This document shows, in pieces, positions 16,671-25,564 of a stretch of DNA of 64,000 bases. Each line of letters opens with the position of its first letter. Position 1 is the stretch's first letter. Source of the stretch: Streptomyces sp. NBC_00273 (GTDB taxonomy: Bacteria; Actinomycetota; Actinomycetes; Streptomycetales; Streptomycetaceae); the NCBI RefSeq assembly GCF_036178145.1, contig NZ_CP108067.1, forward strand, positions 7,461,001 to 7,525,000. Direction: 5' to 3'. Position numbers and translations under genes: made by a program. The notes under the pieces were generated by a model. That model did not search any database. It was not told where the DNA came from and worked only from the letters and a program-made list of their open reading frames with translations.

Positions 16671-17638
16671 CGAGCGGCTCCGGCTTCCCAGCCCGCGCGG
16701 TCGTCCCAGGCCTGGAGGGTGCGGCCGCTCTCGAAGCGGTGCACGTGCGCGGTCACCGGGTCGGTGAACGCCAGGACCCGGGCCAGGAGTTGCAGCGGCC
16801 TGCGGTAGTCGTCCGGGGCCGGATCGGTGACCTGCGGATACACGGGGTCGCCGAGGATGGGCAGGCCCAGGCTGTTCATGTGGACCCGCAGCTGGTGGGT
16901 GCGGCCGGTGCGCGGGGTGAGCCGGTAGCGGGCCAGCCCGTCGCGGGCCCCGACGCATTCGACGAGGCTTTCGGCATTGGGCTCGCCGCCGGGCACCTCG
17001 ACCGCCGCGATGACCCCGCGGGCCTTCTCGATCCGGCTGCGGACCGTGCGCGGGAGGGTGCCGGCGACTTCCGGGTCGTGCGGTGCGAGGGCCTCGTACT
17101 CCTTGTGCACCTCGCGCCGCTGGAAGAGGAGCTGGTAGGCGCCGCGGTCCTCGGGCCGGACGCTGAACATCACCAGTCCCGCCGTCAGCCGGTCCAGCCG
17201 GTGCGCGGGGCTGAGGCCGGGCAGGTCCAGCTCCTCGCGGAGCCGGGCCAGGGCGGTCTCGGTGATGTGGGAGCCGCGCGGGGTGGTGGCCAGGAAATGC
17301 GGCTTGTCCACGACCAGCAGGTGCGCGTCCCGGTGGACGACGGAGATCGGGAAGGGCACCCGCGGCTCCGGCTCCACGTCCCGGTGGAACCACAGGTAGG
17401 CACCCGGCTCGTACGGGTCCTGCGCGCGCAGGACCCGCCCGCCGGTGCCCAGTACCCGGCCCGCGGCCAGCAGGCGGGCGACCGAGTCGGCGCCGCGGGT
17501 GCCGGCGTAGCGTGCCGCGAGGTAGTCGCCCAGATCCGGCCACGTCCCGTCCGGGTCGGGCGGGAGCCGCAGCCGGACCGGGTCGATGCCGGCACGCTGG
17601 GGGAGGGGCGAGGGCGGTGGCTGGGCTCTGCGTCTCAT
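16667..17638 (-). CDS. RluA-family pseudouridine synthase
   Basis: A 323-residue RNA pseudouridine synthase, modifying uridines in rRNA or tRNA. The catalytic motif is AHRLDRLTAG with the nucleophilic aspartate. LLVVDKPHFLATTPRG is the conserved entry to the catalytic domain, and TGRTHQLRVHMNSLGLPILGDPVYP is the terminal signature of the family. The N-terminal 90 residues contain a poorly conserved S4-like region. The target position is unknown. The start ATG at 17638 is the only good option in the 5' region. It is convergent with the TetR gene. Confidence 0.92.
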   Translation of the reverse strand: MRRRAQPPPSPLPQRAGIDPVRLRLPPDPDGTWPDLGDYLAARYAGTRGADSVARLLAAGRVLGTGGRVLRAQDPYEPGAYLWFHRDVEPEPRVPFPISVVHRDAHLLVVDKPHFLATTPRGSHITETALARLREELDLPGLSPAHRLDRLTAGLVMFSVRPEDRGAYQLLFQRREVHKEYEALAPHDPEVAGTLPRTVRSRIEKARGVIAAVEVPGGEPNAESLVECVGARDGLARYRLTPRTGRTHQLRVHMNSLGLPILGDPVYPQVTDPAPDDYRRPLQLLARVLAFTDPVTAHVHRFESGRTLQAWDDRAGWEAGAAR

Positions 17639-17657
17639 CGGGGAACAGGCTATGCGG

Positions 17658-19214
17658 CTACTGCTGGGTGAAAGTGCCCAGGTGGTCGGCGTCGAGGTAT
17701 TCCACGCGCAGGGTGCCGTCGGCGAAGACCACCCCGGTGCGGCCGACCGCGTTCTCGCCGGCGGTCATGAAGCTGAAGGTGTCCCCGTCGTAGTGGGTCA
17801 GCGGGAAGCGCAGGGGCTCGGGGCCGAGGGCCAGGGTGAGCGCGCCGTTGTCGTCGGCGGTCACGGTGGCCTTGCCGTAGTAGGGGTTGTCGTAGGTTCC
17901 GGTGTACGCGGCGCTGTCCCGGGCCGGCTGGGCTCCGGCGGGCGGGTGGGCGTAGTCGGTCTTCGATCCGTTCGGGGGTTCGAGAGTCGTCGCGTAGGCG
18001 GAAGCGGCGAGGGCGAGCCAGTCGGTGGAGACCTTGCCGTGCTCGGCGTAGTCGAAGAAGTCCAGGGCCACGGCGTCGGGCAGGCCGACCGGCGCGCCGT
18101 TGGTCAGGACGACGATGCCGAGCCGCTCCAGCGGGAGCATGGTGACGTTGGTGTTGGCGCCGAGGTCGAAGGCGCCGGAGTGACTCAGGCGGGTGCGGCC
18201 GGCGCTGTCGTAGCTGACGTTCCAGCCGAGGCCGTAGAAGCTGGTGGTGCCGACGGCGTTGGTCGGCTGCGACACGATCTCGGGCACGTGGGTCCGGGCG
18301 AGGGTGTCGGCGGGGACGATCCGCTTCCCGTCGAGGGTGCCGCCGGCCAGCTGCAGCCGCAGCCAGCGGGCCATGTCGGTGGCGGTGGAACTGACACCGC
18401 CGGCCGGGGCCTGGGCGTCCGGGTCGCGGACGAAGCGCGGGCTCCAAGTGCCGTCCGCGTTCTTGACGTGGGTGGCGGCGTGGTCGGGGGAGTTGATGAA
18501 GGCGGAGAACTCGGTGCTCGTACGGGTCATGCCGGCGGGCTTGAAGAGGGTGTCGGCGCTGAGCTTCTGCCAACTGGTGCCCTTGGCGCGGGCGACGGCC
18601 TCGGCGGCCGCGGTGAACCCGAAGTTGGTGTACGCGTAGCTCGCCCGGAACGGGCCGAGGGGCTCCAGGCGCAGGTGGTCCAGGATGTACGCCTGGTCGT
18701 AGCCGAGGTCTTCGAGGAGGTCGCCGGCGTGGTCGGGGAGGCCGCTGCGGTGGGAGAACAGGTCGGCGGTGGTGACGTGGCCGGTGACCCAGGGGTCCTT
18801 CAGGGAGAACCCGGGCAAGGCGGTGCGGTCGTCCCACTCCTGGGGGTCGGTGAGGGTGCCGGCCACGACCGTTGAGGAGACGGGCTTGGACAGCGAGGCG
18901 ATCTGGAAGACGGTATCGGGGCCGACCTTCGCGCTCTCGCCGGTCCTGCGCAGCCCGTAGCCCTTGATGTGGACGACCTCGTCGTCGTGGACCACGGCCA
19001 CGGACACGCCGGGGACCCCGGTGCGGCGCATCATGTCCTCGACGGTGCGGTCGAGGCGGGCGACGGCCCTGTCGACGGCGGCGTCCGTGATCTGGGGCGT
19101 CGGGGCGGGGGGCGGGGTGGGCGCGGCCGTTGCCGTGGCGGTGGCCGTGACGCCTACCGCCGCGGTCAGGAGGACCGCGGCCCCGGCTGCTCCGAGGGCG
19201 GGGAGCGTACGCAT
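17658..19214 (-). CDS. Secreted serine hydrolase, beta-lactamase/DD-peptidase family (S12)
   Basis: A 518-residue exported protein. Residues 1-32 are a signal peptide (LPALGAAGAAVLLTAAVGVTATATATAA). The S12 catalytic motifs are SLSK (107-110) and YTN (195-197); the third motif is HSG in RLSHSGAFDLGANTN. A C-terminal domain of about 100 residues resembles the lipocalin-like tail found in many such hydrolases. Substrates could be peptides or esters; beta-lactam resistance cannot be assumed. The ATG at 19214 is used because upstream codons would form an Arg-rich leader through the intergenic repeat. Confidence 0.9.
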   Translation of the reverse strand: MRTLPALGAAGAAVLLTAAVGVTATATATAAPTPPPAPTPQITDAAVDRAVARLDRTVEDMMRRTGVPGVSVAVVHDDEVVHIKGYGLRRTGESAKVGPDTVFQIASLSKPVSSTVVAGTLTDPQEWDDRTALPGFSLKDPWVTGHVTTADLFSHRSGLPDHAGDLLEDLGYDQAYILDHLRLEPLGPFRASYAYTNFGFTAAAEAVARAKGTSWQKLSADTLFKPAGMTRTSTEFSAFINSPDHAATHVKNADGTWSPRFVRDPDAQAPAGGVSSTATDMARWLRLQLAGGTLDGKRIVPADTLARTHVPEIVSQPTNAVGTTSFYGLGWNVSYDSAGRTRLSHSGAFDLGANTNVTMLPLERLGIVVLTNGAPVGLPDAVALDFFDYAEHGKVSTDWLALAASAYATTLEPPNGSKTDYAHPPAGAQPARDSAAYTGTYDNPYYGKATVTADDNGALTLALGPEPLRFPLTHYDGDTFSFMTAGENAVGRTGVVFADGTLRVEYLDADHLGTFTQQ

Positions 19215-19260
19215 GGGGTCATTGTCCTGCCGGGGAGCGCGGAGCGCGCGGCGCCGTTGC

Positions 19261-19308
19261 CGGGGGCGCCGCCCCCGGACCCCGCGCCTCAAACGCCGGC
19301 GGGGCTTG
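19261..19308. repeat. Streptomyces-type GC-rich intergenic repeat, copy 1
   Basis: Carries the recurring core CCCCGCGCCTCAAACGCCGG followed by CGGGG, plus the preceding hairpin GGGGGCG-CC-GCCCCCG. Similar copies occur at 22783, at 35907-36090 (three) and, rearranged, inside the gene at 47659. Confidence 0.7.
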
Positions 19309-19333
19309 GGGGAGAAGGCGGGGCTCAAAGGAG

Positions 19334-19361
19334 ACGCCGGCGGGGATGGGCCCGCCGGCGT
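19334..19361. terminator. Hairpin after the siderophore-interacting protein gene
   Basis: Perfect 11-base arms ACGCCGGCGGG and CCCGCCGGCGT around a 6-base loop, just downstream of the stop codon of the minus-strand gene. Confidence 0.7.
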
Positions 19362-19371
19362 GGGGAAACCT

Positions 19372-20211
19372 TTAGGCAGCGGCGCGGTGTTCCTGTTCGG
19401 CCTCGACCGAGGCGTTCCAGTCCCGCTTGATCGCGCGCCAACCCTCGTCCGTCTCGCCCAGGCGCCAGTAGCCCGAGATCGACAGCCGCTCGCGCGGGAC
19501 GCCGCGCTCCATGCGCAGGTGGCGGCGCAGGTCCTTGACGAAGCCGGCCTCGCCGTGGACGAAGGCGTGGACGTCCGTGCTCGGGAACTCCATGGAGGTG
19601 ACGGCCTCCACCAGGGCCTCGCCCACCGGGCGGTCGCCGCGGTGCAGCCAGATCGGCACGATGCCGTCCGGGGTGGCGACCTTCAGCTCGTCGGCCGGTC
19701 CGTCGATCTCGACGATGGCGTGGACCTGCGCGCCCGCCGGCATCCGCTCCATCGCGGCGGCGATCGCCGGGAGGGCGCTCTCGTCGCCCACCAGGAGGTG
19801 CCAGCCGGCCACCGGGTCCGGGGCATAGGCGCCGCCCGGACCGAGGAAGCGCACGACCTCGCCCGGCTGTACCCGCGCCGCCCAAGGGCCGGCCAGACCC
19901 TCGTCGCCGTGGACCACGAAGTCGAGGGTCAGCTCCAGGTGCGCGGGGTCCCAGCTCCGTACCGTGTACGCGCGCTGGCGCGGCCACTGCGCGCGCGGGA
20001 AGTCGGCGCGGATCCGGTCCAGGTCCCACGGCGCGGGGTAGCTGACGCCCGCCGGGGCGAACAGCAGCTTGACGTACTGGTCGGTGTACTCGCCCGCGCC
20101 GAACTCCCGGAGGCCCTCACCGCCCAGCACGAGGCGCACCATGTGCGGCGAAAGCCGCTCGGTGCGTACGACGACGGCGGTGCCGACGGTGCGGGCGCGT
20201 CCTTCTGCCAC
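19372..20211 (-). CDS. Siderophore-interacting protein (FAD-dependent ferric-siderophore reductase type)
   Basis: A 279-residue ViuB/SIP-family protein that would reduce ferric iron in imported siderophores, releasing it in the cytoplasm. The flavin-binding region holds RQRAYTVRSWDPAHLELTLDFVVHG. The C-terminal part contains the family pattern VHAFVHGEAGFVKDLRRHLRMERGVPRERLSISGYWRLGETDEGW. The GTG start at 20211 has GGGGAG about 6 bases upstream. An iron-box palindrome lies 23 bases upstream of the start, so the gene should be repressed under iron-rich conditions by a DmdR-type regulator. Confidence 0.94.
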   Translation of the reverse strand: MAEGRARTVGTAVVVRTERLSPHMVRLVLGGEGLREFGAGEYTDQYVKLLFAPAGVSYPAPWDLDRIRADFPRAQWPRQRAYTVRSWDPAHLELTLDFVVHGDEGLAGPWAARVQPGEVVRFLGPGGAYAPDPVAGWHLLVGDESALPAIAAAMERMPAGAQVHAIVEIDGPADELKVATPDGIVPIWLHRGDRPVGEALVEAVTSMEFPSTDVHAFVHGEAGFVKDLRRHLRMERGVPRERLSISGYWRLGETDEGWRAIKRDWNASVEAEQEHRAAA

Positions 20212-20233
20212 GGTGACTCCCCTGACTCCATGA

Positions 20234-20253
20234 AACTTAGCCTTACCTAAGTT
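20234..20253. promoter_or_regulatory. Iron box (DmdR/DtxR-type operator)
   Basis: Perfect 7-base arms AACTTAG and CTAAGTT around CCTTAC. Read on the minus strand it contains TTAGGTAAGGCTAAG, close to the DmdR consensus TTAGGTTAGGCTCACCTAA. It lies upstream of the siderophore-interacting protein gene. Confidence 0.8.
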
Positions 20254-20259
20254 ATCACC

Positions 20260-21183
20260 TCATGGGCGCAGCGCGCTGCTCAGGCGAGCGACTGCACCCC
20301 CCAGACCCCACCGGTGGGCTAGCGCATCCACCAGTTCGGGTTGTGCCGGGGCCGTCGGAAGGGCCGGGTCGAACGCCGGGAGCGGCACGTCCGAGGCCAC
20401 CTGGACCACCTTCGGGGCAACCGCCAGATAGGGCCGGGACTCGTCCAGTCGCTTGCGCTGGGTCGGGGTCAGCTTCGACTTCGGGTCGTCGACCGCCGCG
20501 ATGATCCCGGCCAGGGTGCCGTAGGCGTCCAGGAGTTTGGCGGCCGTCTTCTCGCCGATGCCGGGGACCCCCGGCAGGCCGTCGCTCGGGTCCCCGCGCA
20601 GCAGCGCCAGGTCCGCGTAACCGGGGCCGTCCACCCCGTACTTCTCGCGGAGCCACGCCTCGTCGGTCACTTGCAGGGTGCCCACGCCCTTGAGCGGGTA
20701 CAGCACCCGCCGCTGCCGGGCGTCGTCCACCAGCTGGTACAGGTCCCGGTCGCCGGTGACGATGTCCACCGGGCCGCTCGCGCGGGCGGTGAGCGTGCCG
20801 ATCACGTCGTCCGCCTCGTACCCGGCGACCCCGACCCGGGCGATGCCGAAGGCGTCCAGCGCCGCTTCGATGATCGGCACCTGCGGGGCGAGCGTGTCCG
20901 GGGTCTCCTCCACGTCGGGGCCGGTCTCGGTCTCCTCGGCCACCCGGTGCGCCTTGTAGGAGGGGATCAGCTCCACCCGCCAGTGCGGCCGCCAGTCGGC
21001 GTCCATGCACGCCACCAGATCGTCCGGCCGGTGGTCCTGGACGAGCCGGCCGATGAAGTCGAGCAGCCCGCGCACGGCGTTGACCGGGGTGCCGTCGGGG
21101 GCCTTCACCGAGTCCGGCACACCGAAGTAGGCGCGGTAGTAGAGGGAGGCGGTGTCCAGGAGCATCAGGCGTCGTGTCGTCAC
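20260..21183 (-). CDS. 5'-3' exonuclease (PolA N-terminal-like)
   Basis: A 307-residue stand-alone 5'-3' exonuclease/flap nuclease, homologous to the N-terminal domain of DNA polymerase I. The metal-binding residues lie in LMLLDTASLYYRAYFG, AGYEADDVIGTL and VTGDRDLYQLV. A helix-hairpin-helix region follows in LPGVPGIGEKTAAKLLDAYG. It should process 5' flaps or primers. The GTG at 21183 is preferred; ATG 21165 is an alternative, and both have weak ribosome binding sites. Streptomycetes commonly keep such a gene in addition to polA. Confidence 0.92.
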   Translation of the reverse strand: MTTRRLMLLDTASLYYRAYFGVPDSVKAPDGTPVNAVRGLLDFIGRLVQDHRPDDLVACMDADWRPHWRVELIPSYKAHRVAEETETGPDVEETPDTLAPQVPIIEAALDAFGIARVGVAGYEADDVIGTLTARASGPVDIVTGDRDLYQLVDDARQRRVLYPLKGVGTLQVTDEAWLREKYGVDGPGYADLALLRGDPSDGLPGVPGIGEKTAAKLLDAYGTLAGIIAAVDDPKSKLTPTQRKRLDESRPYLAVAPKVVQVASDVPLPAFDPALPTAPAQPELVDALAHRWGLGGAVARLSSALRP

Positions 21184-21308
21184 GGAGTCGATGATGCCGC
21201 AACGCCCCCGGCGGACGTCCAGGCCGTCGGGACGCCCCGCGCCGCGACGGACAGTGAGCGCATGTGTACGGGAAGAGCCGTGCACGCGAAACCGGAGGCG
21301 GTTGCTGC

Positions 21309-21321
21309 GTAAGGTGCTTAC
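21309..21321. promoter_or_regulatory. Short inverted repeat upstream of XRE-cupin gene
   Basis: GTAAG-gtg-CTTAC, 42 bases before the start codon of the XRE-cupin regulator. It could be an autoregulatory site; this is weak evidence on its own. Confidence 0.3.
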
Positions 21322-21363
21322 AGCACACCGATGTGCGACAGACATGGGGAGGGCAGCCCCGAC

Positions 21364-22014
21364 ATGAACGACAGGGACGGCACCGACGGCATTGATGGCA
21401 TGGACGGCAAGCTGAACGACAGGGACGACAAGAGCAAGGACAAGGACGGCAAGGAGCCGCTCCGGGTGGGCGTGGCCGTGCGCAAGCGGCGCCGGGCGCT
21501 CCACCTCACGCTGGCCGCGGTCTCGGCGCGCAGCGGCCTGTCGGTGCCCTTCCTGAGTCAGATAGAGAACGAGCGGGCCCGACCCAGCATGCGCTCCCTG
21601 GAGCGGGTCGCGGACGCGCTGGAGACCACGGCCGTCGAGCTGCTGGCCGCCTCCGACACCGCGCGCACGGTGGACCTCGTACGGGCCGGTGACGCCCCCG
21701 CGCTCACCCCGGTTCCGGGCGTACGGCCCCTGGTGCGCGGCCACCACCAGTTGCACGCGATGGAGTTCACCGGGGACCAGGACGCCGGACGCGAGTACCA
21801 GCACCGCAACGACGAACTGATGTACGTGGTCGAGGGTGCCTGCCAGGTCGAAGCGGAGGGGCGGGCGTACCGGCTGGAGAGCGGGGACGCGCTGTTCCTG
21901 TCCGGCGGCGTGCGCCACCGCTGGCGGGCGGTCACCGAGGAGACCCGGATCCTGGTCGTCGCGGTGGGCGAGCACATCCACGCGACTTCCGAGCCCCCGT
22001 CTCCGGGACACTGA
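21364..22014 (+). CDS. XRE-family regulator with C-terminal cupin domain
   Basis: A 216-residue regulator with an N-terminal helix-turn-helix (RVGVAVRKRRRALHLTLAAVSARSGLSVPFLSQIENERARPSMRSLERVADAL, about 34-86). A cupin sensor domain follows (about 130-205: YQHRNDELMYVVEGACQVEAEGRAYRLESGDALFLSGGVRHRW). Members sense small molecules or metals. The first 32 residues are an unusual low-complexity stretch rich in Asp, Lys and Gly. ATG 21364 is chosen; ATG 21331 is in frame but has no ribosome binding site. The next gene starts 5 bases after the stop, so the two are probably coexpressed. Confidence 0.9.
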   Translation: MNDRDGTDGIDGMDGKLNDRDDKSKDKDGKEPLRVGVAVRKRRRALHLTLAAVSARSGLSVPFLSQIENERARPSMRSLERVADALETTAVELLAASDTARTVDLVRAGDAPALTPVPGVRPLVRGHHQLHAMEFTGDQDAGREYQHRNDELMYVVEGACQVEAEGRAYRLESGDALFLSGGVRHRWRAVTEETRILVVAVGEHIHATSEPPSPGH

Positions 22015-22019
22015 GCGGC

Positions 22020-22739
22020 GTGCGGCGGGTCGTCTCGCTGGTGCCCTCGCTGACCGAGGCGGTGGCCGTGAGCGCGCCGGGGCTGTTGGTCGGGGTCACC
22101 GACTGGTGCACGCATCCCGGGGACCTCGGCGACGCGGTGCGGATCGGGGGGACGAAGAACCCCGACGTGCGGCGGATCGCGGAGCTCCGGCCGGACCTGG
22201 TGATCGCCAACGAGGAGGAGAACCGGGCCCCCGACCTGGCGGCGCTGCGCGCGGCCGGGGTGGAGGTGCTGGTCACCGAGGTCCGCGCGCTGCCGCAGGC
22301 GCTGCGGGAGCTGGACCGGGTGTTGGTGGGGGCGCTGGGGCTGACGAGGCCGGGGTGGCTGGCGGATGCGGAGCGGGCGTGGGCCCGGGTGGAGCCGCTC
22401 GCGGAGCTCACCGCCTTCGTGCCGATCTGGCGGCGGCCGTGGATGGTGCTGGGCCGGGACACCTTCGCCGGGGACCTGCTGGCGCGGCTGGGGGTCCGCA
22501 ACGTCTACGCCGGACACCCCGAGCGGTATCCCCGGGTGCCGGTGGAGGAACTCGCCGCGGCCTGCTGCGACCTGGTGGTGCTCCCGGACGAGCCGTACCG
22601 CTTCACCGTCGAGGACGGCCCGGAGGCCTTCCCGGGCCTGCCCGCCGCCCTCGTCGACGGCCGGCACCTGACCTGGTACGGACCCTCGCTGGCCGGGGCC
22701 CCGGGGGTGCTGTCGCAGGCCTTGCGCGCGGCGCTGTAG
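22020..22739 (+). CDS. Helical-backbone metal receptor (BtuF-like), no signal peptide
   Basis: A 239-residue protein of the vitamin B12/metal-binding BtuF-like fold: RRVVSLVPSLTEAVAVSAPGLLVGVTDWCTHP, then RIAELRPDLVIANEEENR and the VPIWRRPWMVLGRDTFAGDLLARLGVRNVYA segment. Unlike transporter-associated binding proteins it lacks a signal peptide or lipobox. A cytoplasmic role is therefore likely, but its ligand is unknown. The GTG start lies 5 bases after the XRE-cupin stop, so the two genes probably form one operon. Confidence 0.85.
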   Translation: MRRVVSLVPSLTEAVAVSAPGLLVGVTDWCTHPGDLGDAVRIGGTKNPDVRRIAELRPDLVIANEEENRAPDLAALRAAGVEVLVTEVRALPQALRELDRVLVGALGLTRPGWLADAERAWARVEPLAELTAFVPIWRRPWMVLGRDTFAGDLLARLGVRNVYAGHPERYPRVPVEELAAACCDLVVLPDEPYRFTVEDGPEAFPGLPAALVDGRHLTWYGPSLAGAPGVLSQALRAAL

Positions 22740-22782
22740 CGCTTGGCTCCCGCCGGGGTTGCCGACTCCGGCCGGCCGGTGG

Positions 22783-22832
22783 TGCCGGGGCTCTGCCCCG
22801 GGCCCCGCGTCGCAATCGCCGGCGGGGCCGGG
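22783..22832. repeat. Streptomyces-type GC-rich intergenic repeat, copy 2
   Basis: GCCGGGGCTCTGCCCCGGGC hairpin followed by CCCCGCGTCGCAATCGCCGG and CGGGG. It belongs to the same family as the copies at 19261 and 35907-36090. It lies between convergent genes, where it may act as a terminator. Confidence 0.65.
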
Positions 22833-22883
22833 TGGTGCGGCGAGGCTCCGACAGTGCCCCGAAGCCGCCCCGCGCACCGGTCC

Positions 22884-24041
<1,158 letters not shown>

Positions 24042-24076
24042 GGATCCAGCCTCGCGCCGGGGCGGACGGGGCGGCA

Positions 24077-24113
24077 GAGGCCATCTTCCTATGAGGCCAT
24101 AAACTGATGTTAT
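24077..24113. promoter_or_regulatory. LysR-type operator region with direct repeats
   Basis: Two GAGGCCAT direct repeats (24077-24084 and 24093-24100) lie 16 bases apart. The palindrome ATAA-N7-TTAT (24099-24113) overlaps the LysR start codon and fits the T-N11-A pattern of LysR boxes. It lies in the 70-base divergent gap. Confidence 0.55.
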
Positions 24114-25035
24114 GGGTAACGAGGAGTGGGTTCCGCTGGCGCACCGGGTACCGGACCTGGGTGCGCTGGAACTGCTGCTCGCGGTCGCGCGGATCGGCAG
24201 CCTGAGCGGTGCGGCCCGGCGCCTCGGCATCACCCAGCCCGCGGCGAGCAGCCGGATCCGGGCGATGGAGACCCGGCTCGGCGTGGCCCTGGTGGACCGC
24301 TCGCCGCGCGGGTCGACGCTGACGGCCGAGGGCGCGCTCGTCACGGACTGGGCCCGGCGGGTGGTGGAGGCGGCAGAGGCCTTCGACGCGGGTGCGCAGG
24401 CGCTGCGCGGGCGCCGGGACTCGCGGCTGCGGGTGGCCGCCAGCATGACCATCGCGGAGTACCTGCTGCCGGGCTGGCTGATCGCCCTGCGCGGGCAGCG
24501 CCCGGACACGGCGGTGTCCCTGCACGCCGGGAACTCGGCGGTGGTCGCCGAACGGGTCCTCGCCCACGAGGCCGACCTCGGCTTCGTCGAGGGGCTGACC
24601 GTGCCCGAAGGACTGGACTCGGCGGTGATCGCGCAGGACCGCCTGGTGGTGGCCGTGGCCCCGGGGCACCCGTGGGCCCGCCGCGCCAAGGGGGTGGCGG
24701 CGGCCGAGCTGGCCTCGACCCCGCTGATCCTGCGCGAGCGGGGTTCGGGCACGCGACAGGTCCTGGACGCCGCGCTGGCCCCGGCCGGCGGGCTGGCCGC
24801 GCCGCTGCTGGAACTGGCGTCGACCACGGCGGTGAAGGCGGCGGCGCTGAGCGGTGCGGGGCCGTGCGTACTGTCGGAGCTGGCGGTCGGCGACGAACTG
24901 GGCGCGCGGCGGCTGGTGGAGGTTCCGGTGTCGGGCGCGCCACTGGACCGGGCCCTGCGGGCGGTCTGGCCGACCGGTTCCCGCCCGGCGGGCCCGGCCC
25001 GTGACCTGCTGTCCCTGACGCACCGGCGGATCTAG
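24112..25035 (+). CDS. LysR-family transcriptional regulator
   Basis: A 307-residue LysR-type regulator. The N-terminal winged helix reads LGALELLLAVARIGSLSGAARRLGITQPAASSRIRAMETRLGVALVDRSPRG. The C-terminal co-inducer domain follows. The start ATG 24112 sits inside a LysR-box-like palindrome, which suggests autorepression. It is divergent from the TDT transporter gene at 24041, the likely target. The inducer is unknown. Confidence 0.92.
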   Translation: MGNEEWVPLAHRVPDLGALELLLAVARIGSLSGAARRLGITQPAASSRIRAMETRLGVALVDRSPRGSTLTAEGALVTDWARRVVEAAEAFDAGAQALRGRRDSRLRVAASMTIAEYLLPGWLIALRGQRPDTAVSLHAGNSAVVAERVLAHEADLGFVEGLTVPEGLDSAVIAQDRLVVAVAPGHPWARRAKGVAAAELASTPLILRERGSGTRQVLDAALAPAGGLAAPLLELASTTAVKAAALSGAGPCVLSELAVGDELGARRLVEVPVSGAPLDRALRAVWPTGSRPAGPARDLLSLTHRRI

Positions 25036-25171
25036 GTCGTCTTGGGGTGCGTCGCCCCTGGTCCGATCGGGGGAGGAGGGATCGATTCGGCGCGGTGTGG
25101 GCGGTGACCGAGGTGCACGACACCGGAAAGGTGGCTCCTGCACGTTTGTCGCTCTCCCGAGGAGGACCCAA

Positions 25172-25528
25172 ATGCGTCTTCGCCATGCCGCCGTCGCCGC
25201 CTTCGGCGCCGTCACCCTGCTGCTCACGATCCCGACGTCGGCCTCGGCCGCGGAGGGACAGTTCCAGTACACGGTCTCCGGCCTCGACGGCAGTCCGCTG
25301 ACGGTCGTACTGGAGAACCCGCCGAGCGGGGAGTGCATCACGCTGCCCGAGGTGGCCGACCCCTCGGCCAGTTCCCCGGCGCACTCGCCGCGCAACCGGA
25401 CCGACGAGGTGGCGATCGTGTTCACCGAGCCGAACTGCACGGGCAGGGAGTTCAGGCTGCGGCCCCGCACGGGCTACGGCACGGAGCGGCTGGAGCTGCG
25501 GTCGGTGGTCTTCGTCCGGCCCGAGTAG
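25172..25528 (+). CDS. Small secreted protein
   Basis: A 118-residue protein with a signal peptide (RLRHAAVAAFGAVTLLLTIPTSASA, residues about 2-26). The mature part of about 92 residues has two cysteines (in SGECITLPE and EPNCTGREF) that could form one disulfide. No known domain is visible. ATG 25172 is preceded by GAGGAGG at good spacing. The preceding 136 bases contain only weak structure. The function is unknown. Confidence 0.82.
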   Translation: MRLRHAAVAAFGAVTLLLTIPTSASAAEGQFQYTVSGLDGSPLTVVLENPPSGECITLPEVADPSASSPAHSPRNRTDEVAIVFTEPNCTGREFRLRPRTGYGTERLELRSVVFVRPE

Positions 25529-25564
25529 GGGGCGGCGGTCGGTGCCGGAGCCGCGCGGGGAGGC

